From Streptomyces sp. CA-278952 (GTDB lineage: Bacteria; Actinomycetota; Actinomycetes; Streptomycetales; Streptomycetaceae), in contig NZ_CP112880.1 of the NCBI RefSeq assembly GCF_028747205.1, positions 682,001 through 746,000 of the forward strand: a stretch of DNA of 64,000 bases, read 5' to 3'. A model generated the notes under the pieces. That model did no database searches. It was given only the letters and a program-made list of their open reading frames with translations, and was not told the origin of the DNA. How positions within the stretch are numbered: the stretch's first letter is position 1; every line of letters starts with the position of its first letter. A program made the translations under genes and the position numbers. This document shows, piece by piece, positions 35,735-44,000 of this stretch.

Positions 35735-38700
35735 GCGGTCTTCTCCCCTATCCAACGGGCCAGTTCGAGTGGGCTGAGGGCCGCCACGGGCATGCCGGCG
35801 GCCACGAGCTGCCCGGCGACGCCCGTCGAGTAGCGGGGCCGGCCGGCGTCGTCGAGGCTCGCGCACCCGAGGACGTGGCAGCCGGTGGTCACCAGGGCCC
35901 GCACCTCGGCCAGCAGTCCGGCGAGGGGCGCGCCCTCCTCGAAGTCACTGATGACGACGACGAGGGTGCGGCTGGGCACCTCGATCAGACCGCGGGCGTG
36001 CCGCAGCCCGGCGGCGATGTGCGTGCCCCCGCCCACGCTCACCTCCAGCAGGAGGGAGAGGGGGTCGTGCACATGGCCGGTGAGGTCGACGACCTCCGTG
36101 GAGAAGGCCAGGAAATGGGTGCTCAGAGTCGGCACCCCGGCGAGCACCGAGGCGGTCAGCGCGGACCAGATCGTGGACGACTCCATGGATCCGGAGACGT
36201 CGGTGACCAGGATCAGGCGCCAGTCGGCCGACCGCCGGGCACGGCTGCGGAACACGGGCTTCTCCGGGATCACCTGGATCGTTCCGTCGGCCGTGCGGCG
36301 GGCGGTGGCCAGGTTGGCCCGCAGCGTGCGCGGCAGGTCCAGCCTGCCGCCCGGGCGGCGGGTGGGCCGGGCCGTCATCGTGCCGGTGAGGGCGGGGCGC
36401 AGCCGGGTGGCGAGCTGCCGGGTCAGTTCGTCGACCAGGTGGCGGACCAGGGGCCGGAGCGCCGCGAGGCGGGCTTCGGGGAGCCCGCCGGCGTACCGCA
36501 GGATCGTCCGGAGCAGTTCCACGGAGGGGGTGGCGGCCGCCGGGTCGAGTTCGGCGAGGACGTCCTGTCGCCCTGTCACGGCCGCTGCGGCGAGGACCTC
36601 CTCGCGGACGCCGGGGCCGAACAGCGCGGCCAGTTCCTCGGACCACTCGCGGACGCCGGGGAACGACGGTTCCCGGCCGCCGCGCGGTCCGGAGCCGCCG
36701 TGACCGGGCAGGCCGCCACGGGATCCCTCGCCGTGCCCCGCGCCGTACAGCTCGTCCAGAGCGGTCGCCAGGCGGGCGGCTCCGGACGGCAGTTGATCGG
36801 GGCGCCGGCCGAGCACGAGCCGCCAGCGGTCGGCGGGCGCGAGGGTCCGCACGGGGGCGGCCTGGGTGGAACCCGTGGAAGGTACGGGGGCGGGCGGGGT
36901 GCCGGGGGCGGGGAGGTGTTCGGCGGAGGGTACGGGGGCTGCCTCGGTGTCGGGTGCGGGGTCGAGAGCGGGCGCGGTGGCCGTGGCGGCGGCGGCCTCG
37001 GTGTCGGGTGCGGTGGCGGTTGCGGCCTCGGTGTCGGGTGCGAGGGCGGGCGCGGTGGCGGTTGCGGCCTCGGTGTCGGGCGCGGTGGCGAGGGCGGGCG
37101 CAGTGGCGGTGGCGGGTGTGGGGGTGGGGCTCGTTGCGGTGGGGCGGGCGGACGGCGGTGGGATCCGGTCGTCCCGCGCGGGTGGCGGGACAGGCAGGCC
37201 GAGGCCGGTCAGGAGCTCGCGGGCCGCTAGGTCGGCTGTCGTCCGGCGGGCCAGCTCGGCCGGGTCCTCGGCGTCAAGGGTGTCCACCCGTTCACCGAGC
37301 CGCTCCTCGACCGTGTCCAGCAGCCGGTCCCGGGCGGCCGGGCTCAGGGTGTCGAAACCTCCGCGCAGGGCCGGCAGCCGGGCCAGGAACGCGGTGTCTC
37401 CCAGCTCCACGACCCGGTGCAGCAGCGGGTCCAGGGCGCCGACGCCGACGGTCAGGAGCGGGCCCGCCACCGTCAGGACGCCGGTGAGGCGGGCGGTGAG
37501 CGCGGCCCTGGAGGCGCTGTCCGCGGCTCCGTCCACCCAGGAGGCGACGCGCCCCCCGAAGGACTCGGCCTCCTCGTGGCCCGTGAGCACCCTGACCGCT
37601 CCGGCGGCCGCGGCGATCAACGGGGTGCCGTCGGCGGCCAGCCGGGCGAGGGCGGCGGTGAGCCGGATGCCGCCCACCCGGTCGGCCCGCTGGGCCAGTT
37701 CGAGCAGCGCCCGCGCGTCCTCGGGATCCTCGGAACCGGTCAGACCGTCGACCTGGCGTACCGCCGCCGAGGTCAGCAGTTCGGCCGCGTGGGCGGTACG
37801 GGCGGCACGGGCGGTGGTGTCCGGGGCCGTGGAACCGTCGGGTGCGGCCAGCCCCGGCAGGTGGCCGGCGTCCACGCGATCCAGCAGGTCGAGGCCGGCG
37901 AGGAGTTCGGGAAGGGTCCCGCTCGCGGGGAGTACGGCGGCGAGTTCGCTCAGCCGTTCGTCGGCCAGGGCGGGGAGTCCGCACGCGGCGGCCTCCGCGA
38001 GGCCGCCGACGACCTGGGCGGCCGTCGGACCACCTTCCGCGCGCTCGGCCGCGTGCCGCTGCCGCAGTACGCCCTCGGCCGCCTGGGCCGGGGTGACACC
38101 GCGGGCCCCGGCCGCCGTGAGCATCGCGGCCGTCGCCGGGGTCCACCGCACCTGCCAGCGCGTCGTCAGCCCTTCACCGCCCGCCGCACCGGCCACCCCC
38201 TGCTCCTGCGCGTAGGGGATTCCGCACACAGTCAGCCTGCGCAGCAGCAGTTCGCGGCGTCGGTCCAGGGTGGAGCGCGCCGGGTCCAGCCGGAGGTCGC
38301 GCGGTGTCTTCTCGTGCGCGTCCTTCGGCCCGGGAAGCGCGAGCGCCGCGGTCTCGGCCTCGACGGCGGGGCCCAGTCCGCTGCGCGGCGTGGCGGGTGC
38401 GGGCCGTCCGGTGCGGGTGCCGACCAGTACGCGTTCGAGGGCTCCGGCGACGGCGCGGCCCGTGCCGTAGGTCTCTCCGCGCCCGAGCACCGTCTGTACG
38501 GCTTCCAGGAGTTCACCGCGGCCGGGGGCGGGCAGGCCGCGCAGGCGGGCCAGGTCACCGGCGACCCGGACGACCTCGCGGCCGTCCGCCGGGCCGTAGG
38601 GGTGGCCCTGTTCTCGGAGGGCGACGCAGACGCGGACCGCGGTGCGGATCAGCGCCTCGTGCAGCGCCGCGGGGTCCCCGGCCGCGTCCAGGACGATGTG

Positions 38701-39756
38701 CTGCCACTCCGGGTCCCGGATGCCGGCCGGGTAGCCGGAGCGTGAGTCGAGCAGTGGGTACGTGTACGGGACCAGGGAGACCGTGCAGCCGGTCGTCCCG
38801 GCGGTGCCGTGCAGGTGGCCGCCCGCACCCGGCTCGGGCGCGGCGGCCCGGTCCGACGCTTCCGTGCCTGCCGCCGCTTGCGGCGCTGCTGGTGCGGTCG
38901 GTGTTGCTGGTGCGGTCGGCGTTGCCGCCGCTCCGGGCGTTGCTGGTGCTTCCGGCGCTTCCGACGCGTACGGCGCGTGGCTCCCGGCGGCGGGCGGCAG
39001 CAGCGCCGGGGTGTGGAAGGCTCCCACCACCACGGCGGGCCGCCGCCCACTCGCCAGGGCCTCGGTGACATGTCGGCGCATGCACGCCTCGCGAACCAGG
39101 TCCGTGCCGCGCACACCGCCCCGCGCCTCGGCCTCGTGGCGCAGTGCCCAGCCGGTGAGCAGGGCGGCGCGGCGGAGCGCCTCGGGTGTCGAACCGGGCG
39201 CGCGGGCCTCCACCAACCGGTCCCACAGGTCGTCGCCCTCGCGGCCGGTGAGCCGGGACCGGAGCGCGGCGGACAGCCCGTGCCCCTCCCCCGGCACCGG
39301 TACGGAGTCGGTGCCGGGGACCGGGGCGGGGGTGTCGGGGCCGTCCCCCGCCCACGCCCGGTCGGCCAGCGGCAGATCGCAGGCCACGGCCGGGACGCCG
39401 TTTCTCGCCGCCCAGCGCAGGGCGACCAGTTCCGGCGAGAAGTCGGCGAACGGGTAGAAGGCCGGCCGCCGTTCGCCTGCCGCGCCGGGCCCGTCCGCGG
39501 GCACGGCGGCCAGCGCGACCGGCGCCTCGGTCTCCTCGTGGGCGAGCCAGCCCAGCCACGGCTGGAACTCGGCGGGAAGTTCGACGAGGAGGACGTCGGG
39601 GGCCGCCGCGTCCAGCAGCGCCGGGAGGGCGGCCGCCAGCGAGGGCGCGTGGTGGCGCACCCCGATCAGGAACGGCAGCCCCGGGCCGGTCGCCGCGAGG
39701 GCCGCCACAGCGGCTTCCGAGGTGGACCGCGCCCCGGGGATGGTCGACTCGCTCAT
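35731..39756 (-). CDS. DUF5682-VWA fusion (YehM-YehP-like)
   Basis: A 1341-residue protein combining parts that are separate in E. coli (YehM and YehP). Residues about 1-860 match DUF5682, starting LIGVRHHAPSLAAALPALLDAAAPDVLLVELP; about 869-965 is a repetitive Ala/Thr/Pro linker (ATAPDTEAA units); the C-terminal part carries a CoxE-type VWA domain with MIDAS residues in VTDVSGSM (near 1187), a GGGTH loop and ISDFEEG. VWA domains hold a divalent ion and a partner protein, here probably the MoxR ATPase three bases upstream. Ends with ATGA into the SWIM gene. The fusion joint looks genuine: no stop or internal start signal. Confidence 0.85.
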   Translation of the reverse strand: MSESTIPGARSTSEAAVAALAATGPGLPFLIGVRHHAPSLAAALPALLDAAAPDVLLVELPAEFQPWLGWLAHEETEAPVALAAVPADGPGAAGERRPAFYPFADFSPELVALRWAARNGVPAVACDLPLADRAWAGDGPDTPAPVPGTDSVPVPGEGHGLSAALRSRLTGREGDDLWDRLVEARAPGSTPEALRRAALLTGWALRHEAEARGGVRGTDLVREACMRRHVTEALASGRRPAVVVGAFHTPALLPPAAGSHAPYASEAPEAPATPGAAATPTAPATPTAPAAPQAAAGTEASDRAAAPEPGAGGHLHGTAGTTGCTVSLVPYTYPLLDSRSGYPAGIRDPEWQHIVLDAAGDPAALHEALIRTAVRVCVALREQGHPYGPADGREVVRVAGDLARLRGLPAPGRGELLEAVQTVLGRGETYGTGRAVAGALERVLVGTRTGRPAPATPRSGLGPAVEAETAALALPGPKDAHEKTPRDLRLDPARSTLDRRRELLLRRLTVCGIPYAQEQGVAGAAGGEGLTTRWQVRWTPATAAMLTAAGARGVTPAQAAEGVLRQRHAAERAEGGPTAAQVVGGLAEAAACGLPALADERLSELAAVLPASGTLPELLAGLDLLDRVDAGHLPGLAAPDGSTAPDTTARAARTAHAAELLTSAAVRQVDGLTGSEDPEDARALLELAQRADRVGGIRLTAALARLAADGTPLIAAAAGAVRVLTGHEEAESFGGRVASWVDGAADSASRAALTARLTGVLTVAGPLLTVGVGALDPLLHRVVELGDTAFLARLPALRGGFDTLSPAARDRLLDTVEERLGERVDTLDAEDPAELARRTTADLAARELLTGLGLPVPPPARDDRIPPPSARPTATSPTPTPATATAPALATAPDTEAATATAPALAPDTEAATATAPDTEAAAATATAPALDPAPDTEAAPVPSAEHLPAPGTPPAPVPSTGSTQAAPVRTLAPADRWRLVLGRRPDQLPSGAARLATALDELYGAGHGEGSRGGLPGHGGSGPRGGREPSFPGVREWSEELAALFGPGVREEVLAAAAVTGRQDVLAELDPAAATPSVELLRTILRYAGGLPEARLAALRPLVRHLVDELTRQLATRLRPALTGTMTARPTRRPGGRLDLPRTLRANLATARRTADGTIQVIPEKPVFRSRARRSADWRLILVTDVSGSMESSTIWSALTASVLAGVPTLSTHFLAFSTEVVDLTGHVHDPLSLLLEVSVGGGTHIAAGLRHARGLIEVPSRTLVVVISDFEEGAPLAGLLAEVRALVTTGCHVLGCASLDDAGRPRYSTGVAGQLVAAGMPVAALSPLELARWIGEKTA

Positions 39757-39759
39757 CCG

Positions 39760-41016
39760 TCAGCTCTCCAGCACCGCGCGCAGGTCCCACAGGGCACGCC
39801 AGGTGGCCGACCCCTGCTCGGCGCGCCTGCGCACCGGCCCGTCCCAGTACCCCAGCAGCCGTGCCGCGTCGGCGGGGTCGTCCTTTCGGACGACGCCGAG
39901 GATGTGGCCCGGCAGGAGGGAGAGCACGTCCCGGTCGCCGGGGAAGTAGGCGGCGGCCAGGCCCAGGGAGCCCGCGACGGAGACCGCCTCCGCCGTGCTC
40001 ATCACCGTGGAGGGGCGCTCGACCTCCCAGCCTTCTACGGAGCGGCCTTCGCGCAGGTCCCGGAAGGCGGTGACCAGGGCTTCGAGGACCGCGTCGTCCA
40101 CCTGGTAGGCGGCGCCCACGCGTTCGACGGCTGCCCGCGACTGGCGCCGCACGAGCGCGGTCTCGGCGTCCACGTCCCCGATGGGGCCCACGGTCTCGAA
40201 GTTGAAGCGCCGCTTCAGCGCGGCGGACATCTCCGAGACGCCCTTGTCCCGCAGGTTGGCGGTGGCGATGAGCGTGAACCCGGGGGCCGCGTACACCTGG
40301 GCGCCTTCGCTTCCCGCGAGTTCGGGGACGGCGATCCGCCGCTCGGAGAGCAGCGAGACGAGAGCGTCCTGCACCTCCGGCAGGCAGCGGGTGACCTCCT
40401 CGACGCGGGCGACGGCCCCCCGGGTCATGGCGGTGAGTACCGGGGAGGGCACCAAGGCCTGCTCGGTGGGTCCCTGGGCGAGCAGCAGCGCGTAGTTCCA
40501 GCCGTACTTGAGCTGGTCCTCGGTGGTGCCCGCGGTCCCCTGCACGGTGAGTGCGCTGGTCCCGCAGACGGCCGCCGACAGCAGTTCGGAGAGCATGGAC
40601 TTGGCGGTGCCGGGTTCGCCCACGAGGAGGAGCCCGCGCTCCCCGGCGAGGGTGACCACGCACCGTTCGACCAGGGCGCGTTCGCCGACGAACTTCTGCT
40701 CGATCACCAGGCGGCGCGGCACCCCGGCACCTGGGGCGGCGCCCTTCGGCAGGCCCAGTGCCTCGCCCGCGCTGCCCGTCACGAAGGTGACGACGGCGCG
40801 CGGGGTGAGCAGCCAGCCGGGCGGCCGGGGGCCGGGGTCGTGGGCGGCGAGGAAGGCCAGCTCGGTGGCGTACCGGTCCTCGGGGAGCGTGATCTGGCGG
40901 TGCTCCCGGCCGGTCGCCGCCGCCCGGCCCGGGATGCCGCCCGTGGTGGTGCTGTCGGTGGTGTTGCCTTCCGAGGTGGTCGTGGCGGTCGTGGTGGTCG
41001 TGGTGTCGTTCGTCAT
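39760..41016 (-). CDS. MoxR-type AAA+ ATPase (YehL-like)
   Basis: A 418-residue AAA+ ATPase. After a Thr-rich, apparently disordered N-terminus (about 1-40), the core has Walker A GEPGTAKS (near 137), an acidic Walker B-like stretch ARVEEVTRC, sensor I in LIATANLRDKG and an arginine finger region ALKRRFNF. MoxR ATPases work as chaperones that load metals or remodel partners together with VWA proteins; the DUF5682-VWA fusion downstream is the likely partner. ATG 41,016 overlaps the preceding stop (ATGA); a longer frame through the giant gene is rejected. Confidence 0.9.
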   Translation of the reverse strand: MTNDTTTTTTATTTSEGNTTDSTTTGGIPGRAAATGREHRQITLPEDRYATELAFLAAHDPGPRPPGWLLTPRAVVTFVTGSAGEALGLPKGAAPGAGVPRRLVIEQKFVGERALVERCVVTLAGERGLLLVGEPGTAKSMLSELLSAAVCGTSALTVQGTAGTTEDQLKYGWNYALLLAQGPTEQALVPSPVLTAMTRGAVARVEEVTRCLPEVQDALVSLLSERRIAVPELAGSEGAQVYAAPGFTLIATANLRDKGVSEMSAALKRRFNFETVGPIGDVDAETALVRRQSRAAVERVGAAYQVDDAVLEALVTAFRDLREGRSVEGWEVERPSTVMSTAEAVSVAGSLGLAAAYFPGDRDVLSLLPGHILGVVRKDDPADAARLLGYWDGPVRRRAEQGSATWRALWDLRAVLES

Positions 41017-44000
41017 CGACGGCGGCCCTTCCGGGTTGCGCGGGTGTCCAGTTCTTCGAAGGCGGGGGCGTCGCCGTCGCGGACCCGTGTCCAGGCGGCC
41101 GCGTACAGCGCGGGCACGGGGAGGTGGGGCAGGGTCCGGGTGGACCCGGCCACCGGGTAGAGGCGTTCCTTCCAGGTCTCCAGCGGCAGTCCGGGGGCTC
41201 CGCGTTCCAGCCAGCCGCAGGGGAGGAACAGGGTGCGGCCGGCGCGGGAGCGCTTCGCCTCCACGACGAGGTCGGTGGCGGCGAGTTCCGCCCGGGCCTT
41301 CTTGATCCGTGCGGGCTTCCACTCGGTCCAGCGGGCGCAGTTGCGGTCCGTGGGGTCGGGCAGGGCGAGCAGCATCAGGTAGAGGGCGGCGGTGTCCGCG
41401 CTCAGGCCGAGGGCGTCCGCCGCCTCGGCCACCAGCTCCGACACCGCACGCGTCGGGTCCTGGGCCGGGTGGTGGGGGGAGCCGTCGGGGGCGCCCGCCG
41501 AGGCCAGCAGGTCGGTCTCCTCGCTCAGCAGTGCGCGCAGGGCGAGTAGATCGCCGGTGCTGTGCCTAACGACGGTGCCCTCGACGAGGCCGAACGCCGG
41601 GTCGTCGGGGCCGGCCAGGCCGGCCGGGCGAATCAGCAACTTCTCGTTGTCGCCGTAACCGGGGGCGAGGAGCAGCGCCGTGCCGGCCCGGACCAGTCCG
41701 TCGGCGTCGGCGCCGCCGGACTCGGGGAGCCCGTGGGCGGCGCGGACCACGGCGCCGATCGGGCTTCCCGACTCGGTCCAGTGCAGACCGAGGTCCAGCA
41801 CCAGGTCCGGGTCGGCGAGGCGGTCGCGCAGGGCCGCGAGCCCGACGGGCAGGTGCGCCCGCAGGGGGTGCCCGTACGGCAGCGTGTAGGCGAGGGTGTG
41901 CAGGGCGGTCAGGGCGGAGGAGACCGTGCCGCGTGCGCCCGTCACGCGGGGGCCCGGACGACCGGTGCCGTCCTGGACGGCGGTGCCAGGGGCGAGCCAG
42001 GTCCGGGAGGCCGCGTTGAGGACCAGGTCGACGGCGCCCGGGGTGGTGCCCGAGAGGTCGAGGTCCAGCTCCTCGGGGACGCGGACGAGGGAGGACAGGC
42101 GCTCCTGCCAGACCTCGGCGGCGGCCCGGACGTCGGGGCCGGTGGACCACAGCTCGGCCGGGTCCCCGGGCAGCAGCGCCCGGAGCAGGGCGTGCCGGTC
42201 GTCGCGCGGCAGGGCGTCCAGCCGTGCCGCGGCTTCCTCGAAGGCACGTGTCTTCGCGCCGAGCAGCGCGAGCGCCTCGGTGCCGGGCTCCTGGACGGCC
42301 GCCGACAGCAGGGCGGCGGCCTGGAGGGGTCCGATTCCGGTGGCCGTGTGGAACGCCTCGGCGGCCTCCGGGCGCCAGGGCGCCGGGCCCCGCTCCCGTA
42401 CCAGGGCGGTGAGCCGGGTGAGCCGGTCGCGGGCGATGCCCTGCCGGTGAACGCGCTCGCGGTCCAGGGTGAAGCCGGGGACGGGTCCGAAGGCGCCGGT
42501 CGGGTCGTGGTCCAGGGCGAGCCAGCAGGCCGCGTCGTCCCGGGTGTTGCGGCCGCGGTCGGCGAGGACGACGACCGTGCGGGCCCCCTTGCGCAGCACC
42601 TGGCCGAGGCGGTGCACGGCCTCGGGGCGTCCTTGCCCGGGCGTCGCTCCGCCGAGCGGTTCGATGAGCGACACCTGCCGGACCGTGCCCGCCGGGTCGG
42701 CCAGCGGGCCTGCGGCGAGGGCTTCCAGCAGCACGAGGAGCCCGGTGCGGTGCGCGGCGGAGGTGGTCGCCGAGGCGGCCCGGTAGGCCAGTTCGGGCAG
42801 CTTGTCGAGGAGGGAGAGCCAGGTGAGGGAGTCTCCTGGCACGGTGTACTCGTCCCGCTGCCAGCCGTCCACAGGGGTGAACGGGACCTTCGACGGGGTG
42901 GGCGGGCCGAACGCCGGCCCGCCGCCGAGAACATGGTTGACGGCGAGGATCTGGCGGATCACGGTCCACCGGTTCCCGCCTCCCCACCAGCTGCCGTGCA
43001 TCCGCTCGGAGCCCCAGGCGGAGGCGTCCCGCAGTGTCGCGTCGTCGCCGTGCTCGGGCTCGTGGTCGAAGAACATGCCCTTGGTGCGCGCGGTCTCCCG
43101 GGGGGTGGCCGGCTCCACGGGCTCGGGCGGTTCCACATACCGGGCGGCGGAGACAGCCTGGTCCACCGCGTTCCGGACGAGCGCGGTGACGCCGGCGAGG
43201 AGCCGGGCGTCGGACACCTCGGGCAGCACCCGGGCGGCGGCCTCCTCGGTCAGCTCCCGCGAGGAGGGCCCGGTGTACTCCTCGACGGCCCGGAAGGCCT
43301 CCAGGTGCCGGGCGACCGCGGCGGCGACCTCGTTGAACAGCTCCTCCGCCCGGGCGTCCGTCAGGTTCCGCAGGGCCAGGGAGCCCCGCTCGTCCCTCGG
43401 GCGCAGGGCGTGCCAGTAGGAGACGGGAGGCACATAGGGGGTGCCCGCCGCGTCGTTCCCGCCGGAGGAGTCGGTGGTGACGGACCACAGGCGGCCGCCG
43501 GTGCCGTCCGTGTCCGCCGGGTGCGCTTCCACGGAGCGGTGGTTCAGCGCCGCGACCAGCCGGGAACCACCGGGCAGGGCGAGGGCGCCGAGCGGCACCG
43601 GGGAGCCGCCGCCGGGCAGCGGGTGCGGCAGGGTGACCGTGTGACCGTCGGGGGTGCCGGCGATGATCCGGTGACCGTCGGCGGGGGCGGCCGTGCCGGT
43701 CTCGGTGACCGTGCGGCGGACCCAGCGGCCGAGGACCGTGCCGTCCGTGCCGAACGGGGTGGTCTCCAGGCCGGGCTGGAGGGGCAGCACCTGGCAGTGC
43801 TCGGCGAGCAGCCGAGCGCCGTCGCGCACCCCGGAGCGGAGGAAGGCGGGGAGGGAAGCGCGACCGTGCGTCCCGCCGGCCGGGTCGTACTCCAGCCACA
43901 CCCGCTGCGTGCCCTGGTGGCCCTCGCGCCAGTGGCCGGTGCCGTCGGAGATGACGGCGCGCTGGGGCGGGAGGGAGGTGTCGCCCGCGTGCAGGGCCTT

